DNA of 64,000 nt from Terriglobia bacterium (GCA_020073445.1 JAIQFE010000038.1:1-64000), one strand, 5' to 3'. Positions 51,936 to 61,624 are shown, numbered from the stretch's first letter. The notes: generated by a model not told the origin, from the letters alone. Program-made: numbers and translations.

Positions 51936-54773
51936 TCAAGCGCCGCTCAGAGCCGGGCTTTTCGAACTCTCCAGCGTCTGTTCGATCGCCGTTAGCAAGG
52001 CGTCGGCGGCGATCGGTTTCGACACGTACCCATCCATCCCGGCGGACAGGCAGCGCTCCCGATCGCCTTCCATCGCGTGGGCCGTCATCGCGATGATCGG
52101 TACGTGGGCCCCGGTCCGCCTTTCGTGTTCGCGGATCTCCTGAGTTGCCTCGAATCCATCCATGTCCGGCATTTGCACGTCCATCAGCACCACGTCGAAG
52201 CTCTGTTTCTCCAGCGCCTCGATCGCCCCGCGGCCCGACACGGCAGTGACCACCGAGTGTCCCTGTTTCTCCAGTAAGCGAGTAGCCAGCCGCCGATTCA
52301 CTTCGTTATCGTCCACCACCAGGATGTGCAAACCGGCTTGAGCTTCGCGCACTGGGTGGGAATGGGCCAGAAACGGTATGGTTTCGCGATCAGGTTGCCC
52401 GCGGAATGCTCGCAGGAGCGCGTCCAGCAGGTCCGCGTCGCCAACGGGCTTCGTCAAGTATCCGGAAACGCCCAATCCCCGGCATCGCGCGGCGTCCCCT
52501 GGAAAGCCTCCCGACGTCAAAACGATCACGGCGCACGAAGCGAGCCGGGGATCCTGTTTGATGCTCTCGACCAAAGTGAAACCGTCCATTTCCGGCATGT
52601 GAGCGTCGGCCACCACCAGTGGATAAGGATCGCCGTCCCGCGCGGCTTGTCGCAGCGAAGTCAGCGCCTGCGAGCCGGAGGCCGCCAAGGTCGCGCGCAC
52701 CCCATAAGATCGCAAAGTCTGTCCGAGGATACGGCGATTCGTGGCATTGTCGTCTACCGCCAGAACCCGCAGATTCCGCAGCGTGGCGAGGTCACCTTTA
52801 GTCGGTTCGCGGCGAAGTTCTTCGCCCGGCTTCAAGTACGCCGTAAACGAAAACTCACTGCCTTTCCCTGGCTGACTCTTCAGCTCCAGCGTTCCTCCCA
52901 TCAGAGCGATCAGGCGCGAGGAGATCGTGAGCCCCAGCCCCGTGCCGCCGAATCGTCTCGAGATCGAGGTGTCGGCCTGCGTAAAAGCCTCGAAGATCAA
53001 CTTTTGTTTTTCAGGCGCAATGCCGATTCCGGTATCCCGAACTTTGAAATTCAGACCCACCAGCTCTTTTGACGCGGACTGTGCGTCTACTTGCACCATG
53101 ACCTCGCCATGCTCGGTGAACTTAAGAGCATTGCCGACAAGATTGACCAGTACCTGGCGAAGACGTCCAGGGTCGCCTATGACGTTGTCAGGCACCCCGG
53201 ACGCCACGGCGTAGATCAGTTCCAGGTTCCTTTCGGCCGCGCGCGTTTCCATGGCCTTCATGGTTGCGGCGATAGTCGCCCTCAAGCTGAAAGGGACACT
53301 CTCCAGTTTCAGCTTGCGAGCCTCGATCTTGGAAAAGTCCAGGATGTCGTTAAGGATGCCCAAGAGGGACTGGGCGGAAGACTGCACAATGGTGAGCGAT
53401 TCCCTTTGGTCGGGAGTCAGCTCGGTGTCGAGCACCACATCCGTCATCCCGATCACGCCATTCATGGGCGTCCGGATCTCATGGCTCATGTTCGCCAGAA
53501 ATTCGCTTTTCGCCTGACTGGCTGCCTCCGCTGCTTCCTTCGCCTTTTTCCACTCTTCCTCGGCGCGCTTCCTGTCCGAGATGTTGACCAGAATACCTTC
53601 CACCATCGGCCTGCCGCCATTCTCGTTTTCGTCTTCAATCAAACAGACGTTCGCAAGGACCCATATCGGGTGGCCATCCCTGTGACGTAGCCTCAGCTCA
53701 TGATTGGAACCGGCAGTCTTGGACTTCAGGCCTTGCAGGAAGGCTTGCCGCTCTTCGGCATCGAAATAGAAATCCGAAGCCCGCAGACCCAGCGCGCGAA
53801 CTTCGTCTATGGACGTATAGCCCATGAATTGAGCCAGGGCTCGGTTGCAATCGAGGATCTCGCCATCCCAGGAAGTTCGCAGAACTCCCGCCAAGTTCTG
53901 ATCGAACAGGCGGCGGTATCGTTTCTCGGAATCCCGCAGAGCTTCTTCGGCCTGTTTGCGCGCCGTGATATCGGAAGCCGTGCCGACGATATAGCGCTTG
54001 CCGTCTTTCTCATAGCTGCTCATCGCCCTAGCATCGAACCAAACCCACGCGCCATCCTTGCGCTGGATCCGGTATTCGGTACTGAAGAATTTCCCTTCGG
54101 TGAGCGCGGCGGTGAACTGTGCCCGTACTCTTGGCGCGTCTTCCGGGTGAATCCGGCTATACCAGACGCCCGATTCATAGATTTCTTGCGGCGTATATCC
54201 GTAGAATGTCTCGATGTTGGGAGTGATGAATACGCATTGCCCGTTCGGATCCGCCGTCCAGACGACATCGGGAATGTGGTCCACCAGCAGGCGATACCGT
54301 TCTTCGCTCTCGCGAATCGCCTGCTCCTGGCGCTTGCGTTCAGTCACGTCCTGCTTGATCGCGATGTAGCGGGAGATCATGCCGGCCGCATCCAGAACCG
54401 GCGTGATCGTCATCTCCTCCGCATAGCAAGTCCCGTCCTTGCGCTGGTTGACCAGCTCTCCGTGCCAATTCTTGCCGGAGGAGATCGTCGCCCACAAATC
54501 CCGGTAGAACTCCGGGTTCTGTTTGCCGGACTTGAGGAGCCGCGGGTTCTGCCCGACGGCTTCTTCGGCGCTATAGCCGGTCATTCGCGTAAACGCCGGG
54601 TTTACGTATTGGATTCGGCCCTCGCTGTCGGCGATGATAACGCCTTCTGCGGCCTGCGCCATCGCGGCATTCAGGCCCGACTGTTCCCCGTCTGCGTCCT
54701 GCGGTGCGGGAGCAGGGACCGGAACGGGAGGCCGGACCTCTGGGCGCGTCTCCGGGTTGACCATGGCTTCCAT
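51936..54773 (-). CDS. Hybrid sensor histidine kinase with three PAS and two receiver domains
   Basis: This 945-aa cytoplasmic protein has no membrane span. Three PAS/PAC units (about 35-150, 165-280 and 290-410; TERKRQEQAIRESEERYRLL and similar linkers) precede the kinase core: H-box EFLANMSHEIRTPMNGVIGM, N-box VNLVGNALKFTEHG, G-boxes DTGIGIAPE and FGGTGLGLTI. Two receivers follow: the first has Asp in VVADAHMPEMDG, the second in VVLMDVQMPDMDG. It resembles BarA-type multi-input kinases without an Hpt domain. AAGGAGG lies only 2 nt before ATG 54773, so ATG 54764 is an alternative start. Confidence 0.92.
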   Translation of the reverse strand: MEAMVNPETRPEVRPPVPVPAPAPQDADGEQSGLNAAMAQAAEGVIIADSEGRIQYVNPAFTRMTGYSAEEAVGQNPRLLKSGKQNPEFYRDLWATISSGKNWHGELVNQRKDGTCYAEEMTITPVLDAAGMISRYIAIKQDVTERKRQEQAIRESEERYRLLVDHIPDVVWTADPNGQCVFITPNIETFYGYTPQEIYESGVWYSRIHPEDAPRVRAQFTAALTEGKFFSTEYRIQRKDGAWVWFDARAMSSYEKDGKRYIVGTASDITARKQAEEALRDSEKRYRRLFDQNLAGVLRTSWDGEILDCNRALAQFMGYTSIDEVRALGLRASDFYFDAEERQAFLQGLKSKTAGSNHELRLRHRDGHPIWVLANVCLIEDENENGGRPMVEGILVNISDRKRAEEEWKKAKEAAEAASQAKSEFLANMSHEIRTPMNGVIGMTDVVLDTELTPDQRESLTIVQSSAQSLLGILNDILDFSKIEARKLKLESVPFSLRATIAATMKAMETRAAERNLELIYAVASGVPDNVIGDPGRLRQVLVNLVGNALKFTEHGEVMVQVDAQSASKELVGLNFKVRDTGIGIAPEKQKLIFEAFTQADTSISRRFGGTGLGLTISSRLIALMGGTLELKSQPGKGSEFSFTAYLKPGEELRREPTKGDLATLRNLRVLAVDDNATNRRILGQTLRSYGVRATLAASGSQALTSLRQAARDGDPYPLVVADAHMPEMDGFTLVESIKQDPRLASCAVIVLTSGGFPGDAARCRGLGVSGYLTKPVGDADLLDALLRAFRGQPDRETIPFLAHSHPVREAQAGLHILVVDDNEVNRRLATRLLEKQGHSVVTAVSGRGAIEALEKQSFDVVLMDVQMPDMDGFEATQEIREHERRTGAHVPIIAMTAHAMEGDRERCLSAGMDGYVSKPIAADALLTAIEQTLESSKSPALSGA

Positions 54774-55000
54774 CGCCTCCTTGACTTCGGCTGCATATGG
54801 GCAATCCAGAAACCATCCCCGCCATTCTGTGGAAATAGCTTAAAGTCCCACTCCTGGTGATATTTCCGCTCGCCCGGCGATCCCACAAGCTGCCGTGGGT
54901 GCGGCATCCGGCCCAGGCATCCGAGCCAACTGCCCTAGGGTCAACCACTTACTCGGGTCTTAAGCGGTGCCGAGGCGGGCTCGGGGAACTTCCGAAGGAC

Positions 55001-57319
55001 CTATTTCTTCTTGGCAGCCTTTTTCGCGGGTGCCTTCTTCTTCGCAGTGGCTTTCTTCTTCGCGGGAGCCTTCTTCTTCACCGTCGAAGCGCCGTTCGTC
55101 GAAGTCCCCTTCAAAACCGGTCCGATCTGGGCCAGGGTGAATGACTCCAGAAAACTCGGCTTGATGTACAGGCTTTTGAGCGCACTCGGCTTGATTGCTC
55201 CCGTTGCTGCCATTTTCGCGGTGCCGCCGCCCTCAGCCCAAGCGCTGTCCCACAGCATCGATAGCGTACGGGCCCCTGCGGCCATTACTTTCACCGTGTC
55301 GTCGCCGAACTCGTCCCAAAGATTCTGGGCGACGTCCTTGGGCTTTAGTTTCCGGATCGGAACGAACGCGTCCACGATCTTCTTGGGTTGGATATCGTCA
55401 AACGTTTGCTGCATCAGCCCGACCACGGCCTTGGCGGCTCCGAATCCGTGACCCTTGTTCAGAGCCAGGCCGTGCGTCTTCCCGTCAAACTCCTTTTGCA
55501 ACCTGGCGAGAATCTCGGGCGTGTGGAAATTGACCAGGCCGTCCTCATACGCGCTGTGAACGCCTTTCGCGACGGGCTGTTCCACGCTCTTCGTCACGCC
55601 CGTTTTCTTGTTGGTCACTTGCACCGTTTCGGTATCCGCGGGATCGCCGTTGAACATGTAGGAAATGTGCAGCGGTTGGCAGGCATCGCCGACATAGTGC
55701 GAAAGGATGCCGGCCGTGCAGACGAAACGTTTGGCGTCGCCTTTTCCGGCCGCATCCACCATCTCGTCGTAGATTTGCCAGCAGCGAAATGGCAACAGCC
55801 CCTTGCTGCCGTCCTTGACCTTGGGATCGTTGTAGTACGTCATCCAAACCGTGGGGTCGATATTCTTGGCCGATTTTTCGCATAGCTCCAACAATGTGGT
55901 GTTGTTGCTGTCTTTCTTGTCCATGTCGGCGAAGTGATTGGAGTGCTCGGGACTCGTCATCCCTCCGCGCTTATTCGGGCCGACCTTCCATACCATGTCC
56001 GGAACATCCGCCAGCGGGACGAAATTCTTGGTGCTCAATCCCTTCATGTTCCCGGCGTTGATCTGGCCTAGGGGAAACGTAATGGAGTTGAGGTTCGCCA
56101 TCATCAGCGACTTGAGCTGGGCGTCCTTAACGATTTCGCAGGCTTTCTCCGCGATCGTGTAGTGGCCGACCGCTCCCCAATACTCCGGATGGCCGATGTT
56201 CCAGTCTTGGACGTAGTCGATGTTCAAGATCCGGCAGACCGTGCTCAGGCTGGTGGCCAGGGCATACGGCTGGCCTTCCTGCGTGCCGCCCCCGGTCATG
56301 AGAACCTGACCGCCCCACTGCACGGCCAGAGGCTTGGGTCCCTCGCCAGGTTTATCCGGCGGCATCAGCCACAGCGTGCCGGAATCGCCACGGTGCGTCT
56401 CGAACGGCTTGTCTCCGTCGGGTGCGATGAGAAAATCGGCGACGTACTCCGAGCCGCTGACCGACTGGTACCGGTAGAACATGCCGAGAATCCGGCCATT
56501 CATAGGACCGCTGGCGCAGCCGTAAGCCTGCAAGGGTGTGTCCAGCAGCCGCAAGGAGATGTTATCCGTACTGAGGTCCACCAGAGAGCCCGTGGTGCCG
56601 ATGCCATAGATCTGCGCGGTCCAGCGCGTGGCGTCGTCCACCTCGATCAGGCCGATATCCATGTGCACGAACACGCCTTTGCCCGGCCAGCCGGGATAGG
56701 CCCGCTCAAAAGGCATTCGAGTGATCTGTTTGGAGGAACTTCTCCCGATGGGTACCTTCTCGCCACCCAGAACCGAATAGACCACTTCGCCGGTTTCGCC
56801 GGTCACGTGGCGGTTCGTCAGTGCGTAGACCAGATGCCCGTCCGTGACCATTCCGCCAATCGAAGCGATATGCTCCTCGCCCTGAACGTCGGCGATCACC
56901 GGATACCCGCCGCCAATCCAGTTGCCGGGGAACTTCGGATTCACCGCCTCCGCCGGTCCACTAAGTTGCGGCGGCGCTTCCACCACGCACAGAGGAATTA
57001 CCCGGCCATCCGACATTTCAATCAGGGGCGGGATGAAGTGGGCGGCGTCGATCCCATGCCCGAATTGTCCCTTGGGCACCCATTGGCTGACGAACACCAG
57101 GATGCAGGGCCACGAATAGGTCTTTACTTCGGAATTGCCGAGCGTCTTTTTCTCGTCTTTCTTGTGCTTCTCCTTGCGCACCAGGTAGCGGCCCAAAGCG
57201 GTGCCGACTACGTTGTCTTTGCGCATGAGCTGGCGATGATAAAAGTCGCGCGCATCCACTAAATCGCGGAACGAAAGCGTGCTGAACTGCTTATAGGGAT
57301 CGCTCTGCTGGATGGGCAT
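55001..57319 (-). CDS. Trypsin-like protease fused to S1/P1 nuclease-phospholipase C domain, Lys-rich tail
   Basis: This 772-aa protein has no signal peptide or membrane span. Residues about 130-370 form a trypsin-like domain with the triad His171 (ALTNRHVTG), Asp221 (HMDIGLIEVDD) and Ser313 (THRGDSGTLW). From Trp381 an S1/P1 nuclease/zinc-PLC domain begins: WGAVGH (Trp381, His386), NHFADMD (His462), SHYVGDACQPLH (His541, Asp545, His551) and HSAYE (His588, Glu592), reproducing the three-zinc ligand spacing. The C-terminal 25 residues are Lys/Ala/Pro repeats like histone H1. In known members the Trp must be N-terminal to bind zinc, so cleavage before Trp381 is predicted. The start is ATG 57319 with AGGAGA upstream. 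It is a stand-alone gene. Confidence 0.82.
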   Translation of the reverse strand: MPIQQSDPYKQFSTLSFRDLVDARDFYHRQLMRKDNVVGTALGRYLVRKEKHKKDEKKTLGNSEVKTYSWPCILVFVSQWVPKGQFGHGIDAAHFIPPLIEMSDGRVIPLCVVEAPPQLSGPAEAVNPKFPGNWIGGGYPVIADVQGEEHIASIGGMVTDGHLVYALTNRHVTGETGEVVYSVLGGEKVPIGRSSSKQITRMPFERAYPGWPGKGVFVHMDIGLIEVDDATRWTAQIYGIGTTGSLVDLSTDNISLRLLDTPLQAYGCASGPMNGRILGMFYRYQSVSGSEYVADFLIAPDGDKPFETHRGDSGTLWLMPPDKPGEGPKPLAVQWGGQVLMTGGGTQEGQPYALATSLSTVCRILNIDYVQDWNIGHPEYWGAVGHYTIAEKACEIVKDAQLKSLMMANLNSITFPLGQINAGNMKGLSTKNFVPLADVPDMVWKVGPNKRGGMTSPEHSNHFADMDKKDSNNTTLLELCEKSAKNIDPTVWMTYYNDPKVKDGSKGLLPFRCWQIYDEMVDAAGKGDAKRFVCTAGILSHYVGDACQPLHISYMFNGDPADTETVQVTNKKTGVTKSVEQPVAKGVHSAYEDGLVNFHTPEILARLQKEFDGKTHGLALNKGHGFGAAKAVVGLMQQTFDDIQPKKIVDAFVPIRKLKPKDVAQNLWDEFGDDTVKVMAAGARTLSMLWDSAWAEGGGTAKMAATGAIKPSALKSLYIKPSFLESFTLAQIGPVLKGTSTNGASTVKKKAPAKKKATAKKKAPAKKAAKKK

Positions 57320-57491
57320 CGTGACTCTCCTGTTTTACAATTCGCGGGGAAGCAGTTAGGAGTATACATCGAATTACTTCTATATACGCAGAATTATTGG
57401 GGACTTAAAATCCGTGTTTGTCATCGTATTGTGACAAGGCTGGCGCCATGCTGGACCGGCTGGCAGGTGGAAGCCGTTCGGCAAGTAAGGT

Positions 57492-57521
57492 TTGACACAC
57501 CAGCCTTCCGTCCTTGAGAAT
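57492..57521 (+). promoter_or_regulatory. Candidate promoter of tRNA-Leu
   Basis: TTGACA (57492-57497) and GAGAAT (57516-57521) are separated by 18 bp, about 20 bp upstream of the tRNA. The rest of 57320-57491 is AT-richer intergenic sequence in which nothing else was recognised. Confidence 0.4.
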
Positions 57522-57541
57522 GGAGGTGCCCACCTATCCGT

Positions 57542-57628
57542 GCGGATATGGCGGAATTGGCAGACGCGCTAGATTCAGGTTCTAGTTCTCGCAAGGGAGT
57601 GGAGGTTCAAGTCCTCTTATCCGCACCA
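57542..57628 (+). tRNA. tRNA-Leu (anticodon CAG)
   Basis: This 87-nt class II tRNA includes CCA (57626-57628). The acceptor stem is GCGGATA/TATCCGC. The anticodon stem CTAGA/TCTAG frames the loop TTCAGGT with anticodon CAG, decoding CUG. The TΨC arm is GAGGTTCAAGTCCTC and a long variable arm is present as expected for leucine. Encoding of CCA in the gene is complete. Confidence 0.96.
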
Positions 57629-57782
57629 TCGTTTTTGTCCTCGATCCGATAGTCATGCCTCCCGGCCCGCTCCTCAATAGAGTGGGAAGTTTCCGTGCGA
57701 TATACTCGTCGTTGATTAGTAGCAGCCGGTTAGTGGCAGCCGCATGCGGTGGCACGCCGTAACTTATTGAGGATTCGAGTAC

Positions 57783-60245
57783 ATGCGCATAAAGTTGGCA
57801 GCCGGTTCCCTGGCCGTTTTGACCCTCTCTCCGGCGATCTTCGGCCAGGTGGTGCCTGCCGAGATTGAACGAGGCTTCTTCACTCGCTACTGCCTCGGTT
57901 GCCACAGCCAGAACGCCAAGAAAGCCGGTATGGAATCCGCCCTGCGTATCACCCTGGGCGAGCTGGATACCGCCCATGTCGAGAAGAATCCACAGGAATG
58001 GGAGCGCGTCGTCCGTAAGCTTCGCGCCGGGATGATGCCTCCTTCGGGAGCCCCTCGGCCCGATGTCGCGACGTACGAACAAAGGATCGCGTGGCTCGAG
58101 ACCGAGCTCGACCGCCATGCCGTGTCGCACGTGCCGCCGCCCGGCCTGCATCGCATGAATCGCACCGAGTATGCCAACGCCATTCGCGACCTGCTCGCCC
58201 TTGAAATCAATCCCGCCAAGTACCTCCCTTCCGACGATTCCACCCGCGGTTTCGACAATATCGCGGGAGCGCTCTCCATCTCGCCCGCGCTGCTCGAGTC
58301 GTACGTTTCGGCCGCCGCCAAAATCAGCCGGATGGCCCTGGGCCGGGTCAACACGCCTAGTGAAACGGTCTATCGCGCGCCCGAGGACACTTCGCAGGAG
58401 CTCCACATCGAAGGCATGCCGTTCCGCACCCGCGGCGGCATGAAGATCGAGCACGAATTTCCCGCCGACGGCGAGTACGGCTTCTCCGTGTATCCCATCA
58501 ACAAGGGCAACATGGATCTGAACACCGCCTTTGGTGATATCAAGGGCGAAAAGCTCGACCTGATCATCGATGGCGAGCGCGTCAAACTCTTCGATTGGGA
58601 TAACGACGTCGCCCACGGCGACGCCGTGCGCAACGGGACGAAGCCCATCAAGGTTGCGCTCAAAGCCGGACGCCACACCGTGATCGTCACCTTCCTCCAG
58701 ACCACCCAGGTGCCCGGTCTCGACCTGAACCAGCACTTCATGCGCAGCACCATCGAAACCGGCGATCTTCCCGGTTACAACTTCTTCCCCCAGCTCGGCA
58801 AGGTGACCATCTCCGGCCCGTTCGATGCCAAACCCGCCACCGATAGCCCCAGCCGCCAGAAAATCTTTGCCTGCAAGCCCGCCAACGCTGCTGCGGAGAC
58901 TGCGTGCGGCAAGCAGATCCTGAACACCCTGGCGCGCCGCGCGTTCCGCCGCACCGTCACCCCCCAGGACACCGAGCTGCTGATGAGTTTCTACCAGCAG
59001 GGCCGCAACACGTCGGACAACAACGGCAGCTTTGACCAAGGTATCGAAATGGCACTCAACCGGATCCTGGCCGATCCGGAATTCGTCTTCCGCAAAGAGG
59101 TCCCGCCCGCCAGCGTGAAGCCCGGCGAGAAATATCGCCTGAACGACACCGAACTCGCCTCGCGTCTGTCGTTCTTCCTGTGGAGCAGCATCCCCGATGA
59201 TCAATTGCTCACGCTCGCCAGCCAGAACAAGCTTCACGACCCCGCCACATTGGAACAGCAGGTCAAGCGCATGCTGGCCGATCCCCGCTCGGATGAGCTG
59301 GTCAGGAACTTCGCCGGCCAGTGGCTGAACCTGCGCGGCTTGCAGAGCCAGAGCCCCACCGTCGCGCTGTTTCCCGATTTCGACGACAGCCTGCGCCAGG
59401 CCCTGCGCACCGAAACCGAGATGTTCGTCGACAGCGTGGTGCATGAAGATCGCAGCGTCATCGACCTGATCGACGCCGACTATACGTTTGTAAATGAGCG
59501 CCTCGCTAAACATTACGGGATGCCCGATATCTATGGCAGCCGGTTCCGGAGAGTCACGCTAGGTCAGGAGGATCGGGAGTATGCCATGCGCCGCGGCCTG
59601 CTGGGCAAGGGGTCGATCCTCGCGGTCTCCTCGCACCCTGAGCGAACCATGCCGCCGATTCGCGGCAAGACTGTCATGCAGATTTTCCTGGGCGTCAGTC
59701 CGCCCGATCCGCCGCCCAACGTCCCCGATCTTCCCAAGGCGGCCAGCACGGTCCACGGCGGCGCGAAGCCCACCATGCGCCAGCAGCTCGAATTGCACCG
59801 CAAGGTCGAGCCATGCGCCAGTTGCCACAAGATCATGGACCCGATCGGATTCTCGCTCGAGAATTTCGACGCGATCGGCCGATGGAGAGTCACGGATGAA
59901 GGCAGCGCCATCGACGCCGCCGGGCAGTTGGTCGATGGCAGCAAGCTCGACGGCGTCGCGAGCCTGCGGCAAGCCCTGCTGAAGTACAAGCCTCAGTTCG
60001 TTCGCGTGGTGACCGAGAAGCTCATGATCTACGCGCTGGGGCGGGGAACCGAATACTACGACATGCCCCTGGTCCGATCCATCGTGCGCGATGCCGAGCG
60101 CAACAACTACAAATTCTCATCCCTGGTCCTCGGCGTGGTCAAAAGCGAACCCTTCCAGACGAATATGAAGACCAGTGGGGCAGGCTTTCAGCCTGTCGCG
60201 GGGCTTTTAGCCCCGCCTACAAAAAGCTCAGAGAGCAGAAACTGA
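57783..60245 (+). CDS. DUF1592/DUF1588 domain cytochrome-like protein (PSD1 type)
   Basis: This 820-aa exported protein has a signal peptide (MRIKLAAGSLAVLTLSPAIFG), a c-type heme motif CLGCH (about residue 38) and the series DUF1587 (LHRMNRTEYANAIRDLLAL), DUF1595, DUF1592 (RLSFFLWSSIPDDQLL), DUF1588 (CASCHKIMDPIGFSLENFD, a second heme-like CxxCH) and DUF1585 (MIYALGRGTEYYDMP). This set is common in Planctomycetes and Solibacter; the function is unknown, possibly periplasmic oxidation. The last 20 or so residues (SGAGFQPVAGLLAPP...) are coded by a hairpin repeat, so the natural C-terminus has been replaced. Its stop overlaps the next ATG. Confidence 0.92.
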   Translation: MRIKLAAGSLAVLTLSPAIFGQVVPAEIERGFFTRYCLGCHSQNAKKAGMESALRITLGELDTAHVEKNPQEWERVVRKLRAGMMPPSGAPRPDVATYEQRIAWLETELDRHAVSHVPPPGLHRMNRTEYANAIRDLLALEINPAKYLPSDDSTRGFDNIAGALSISPALLESYVSAAAKISRMALGRVNTPSETVYRAPEDTSQELHIEGMPFRTRGGMKIEHEFPADGEYGFSVYPINKGNMDLNTAFGDIKGEKLDLIIDGERVKLFDWDNDVAHGDAVRNGTKPIKVALKAGRHTVIVTFLQTTQVPGLDLNQHFMRSTIETGDLPGYNFFPQLGKVTISGPFDAKPATDSPSRQKIFACKPANAAAETACGKQILNTLARRAFRRTVTPQDTELLMSFYQQGRNTSDNNGSFDQGIEMALNRILADPEFVFRKEVPPASVKPGEKYRLNDTELASRLSFFLWSSIPDDQLLTLASQNKLHDPATLEQQVKRMLADPRSDELVRNFAGQWLNLRGLQSQSPTVALFPDFDDSLRQALRTETEMFVDSVVHEDRSVIDLIDADYTFVNERLAKHYGMPDIYGSRFRRVTLGQEDREYAMRRGLLGKGSILAVSSHPERTMPPIRGKTVMQIFLGVSPPDPPPNVPDLPKAASTVHGGAKPTMRQQLELHRKVEPCASCHKIMDPIGFSLENFDAIGRWRVTDEGSAIDAAGQLVDGSKLDGVASLRQALLKYKPQFVRVVTEKLMIYALGRGTEYYDMPLVRSIVRDAERNNYKFSSLVLGVVKSEPFQTNMKTSGAGFQPVAGLLAPPTKSSESRN
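60175..60216. repeat. Hairpin repeat within the 3' end of the DUF1592 gene
   Basis: GTGGGG is followed by the perfect hairpins CAGGCT-TTC-AGCCTG (60181-60195) and GCGGGGCT-TTT-AGCCCCGC (60198-60216). The first hairpin and its GTGGGG flank match the start of the 36812 element. The repeat is translated as part of the DUF1592 protein. Confidence 0.85.
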
Positions 60246-61624
60246 TGTTTGTCACCAAGAAGCACATCTCCCGCCGGACCATTCTTCGCGGAGCGGGCGT
60301 CACCCTCGCCCTTCCCCTGCTCGATTCGATGATCCCGGCCCAAACGCCGCTGGGTAAGACCGCCGCGAACCCCAAGACTCGCTTCACCGGCATCTTCGTC
60401 CCGCACGGCATGGGTCCCGGATGGTGGGTCCCTGAGGGCGGCGGCCCCGGCGAGCCCAAGCGCGCGAATCCCGGCGATCCATTTGCGTACCCCATGATCA
60501 TGAAGCCGCTCGAGCCCCTTCGCGATCAAGTGGTCATCATGAGCGGGCTGTGGTCGAAATCGGCCGAGCCGCCTCCCGGAGTCACCGGAGCCGATCACTG
60601 GGTCGCGGCCGCGTACCTGTGCGGCAACAAGCCCAAGAAAACCACCGGCGCCGATATTTACGATGGCGTCACCATCGATCAGCTCATCGCGCAGAAAGTC
60701 GGCCAGGAGACGCTGCTGCCTTCGCTCGAACTCGGAGTCGAAGACGCCGGCGCCAACTCCAGCAACTGCGGCGAAGGCTATAGCTGCGCCTACACCAACT
60801 CGATCTCCTGGCAGTCTCCTTCACAGCCCAATCCGATGGAGATCAACCCTCAGGTGGTCTTCGAGCGCCTCTTCGGCGATGGCAGCACTCCTGCCGAGCG
60901 CGCCGCGCGCCGCAACAAGGACCGCAGCATTCTCGATTCGGTGACGCAGAGTCTCGCGCGATTCAAGCGCGATATCGATCCCGGCGACCGCAGTCGTCTG
61001 GACCAATATTTGGAGGATGTGAGAGAGATCGAGCGGCGTCTGCAAGTCGCGACGAAAGCGTCGGCCGAAGTCTCGACCGACGGCATCGTGGTCCCCACCG
61101 GCGTTCCGCAGTCGTTTGATGAACACATCAAGCTGCAGTTCGACCTGCAATTGCTGGCGTTCCGCGGCGATATCACGCGCGTAACCACGCTGCTCTACGC
61201 CCGCGATCTAACCTCGCGCAGTTATCCCGAAAGCGGCGTGCGCGGCGCGTTCCACGGGCTCTCGCACCATGCCGAAGATCCCGCCACCATTGCCGATTAC
61301 GCCAAGCTGAACCAGTATCACGTGCAGTGCCTGGCGTACTATCTCGACAAGCTCAAGAAGACTCCCGACGGCGACGGCAGCCTGCTGGATCATTCGCTGG
61401 TCCTGTATGGCAGCAACATGGGCAACTCCAACCAGCATCTGCATTACGACGTGCCGCATCTGCTGGCCGGCGGCGCATCCGGCCAACTCAAGGGCAACCG
61501 GCATCTGGCGTTCCCCACCAAGACGGTCACCACCGGCAACATGCTCCTAAGCATCTTGAATATGTTCGGAGTGCAGCAGGACAGCATCGGCGATAGCACC
61601 GGCTACCTGACAGGATTGGTCTAA
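60245..61624 (+). CDS. DUF1552 domain protein with Tat-like signal
   Basis: This 459-aa protein begins with a twin-arginine-type signal (HISRRTILRGAGVTLALPLL), so it is probably folded in the cytoplasm and exported. The body (FVPHGMGPGWWVPEGG, VIMSGLWSKSAEPPPGVTG, DHWVAAAYL, SLVLYGSNMGNSNQHLHYD) is standard DUF1552. It is the constant partner of DUF1592 proteins and overlaps it as TGATG. The biochemical role is unknown; an alkaline-phosphatase/sulfatase-like fold has been suggested for related DUF1501 and DUF1552 proteins. Its stop overlaps the ankyrin gene start. Confidence 0.92.
   Translation: MFVTKKHISRRTILRGAGVTLALPLLDSMIPAQTPLGKTAANPKTRFTGIFVPHGMGPGWWVPEGGGPGEPKRANPGDPFAYPMIMKPLEPLRDQVVIMSGLWSKSAEPPPGVTGADHWVAAAYLCGNKPKKTTGADIYDGVTIDQLIAQKVGQETLLPSLELGVEDAGANSSNCGEGYSCAYTNSISWQSPSQPNPMEINPQVVFERLFGDGSTPAERAARRNKDRSILDSVTQSLARFKRDIDPGDRSRLDQYLEDVREIERRLQVATKASAEVSTDGIVVPTGVPQSFDEHIKLQFDLQLLAFRGDITRVTTLLYARDLTSRSYPESGVRGAFHGLSHHAEDPATIADYAKLNQYHVQCLAYYLDKLKKTPDGDGSLLDHSLVLYGSNMGNSNQHLHYDVPHLLAGGASGQLKGNRHLAFPTKTVTTGNMLLSILNMFGVQQDSIGDSTGYLTGLV

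Noticed and set aside
54774-55000. Possible riboswitch-like leader upstream of the hybrid kinase
   Set aside because: Some GC-rich stems are present, but no known aptamer consensus (c-di-GMP, TPP, cobalamin) could be matched.
56162-57262. 366-codon plus-strand frame opposite the protease domain
   Set aside because: Would contradict the intact catalytic triad and zinc ligands on the minus strand.
57582-59513. Long open frame of 643 codons on the minus strand opposite the DUF1592 gene
   Set aside because: It is a mirror frame of a GC-rich gene with strong family domains on the plus strand; its protein has no recognisable motifs and it would overlap the tRNA.
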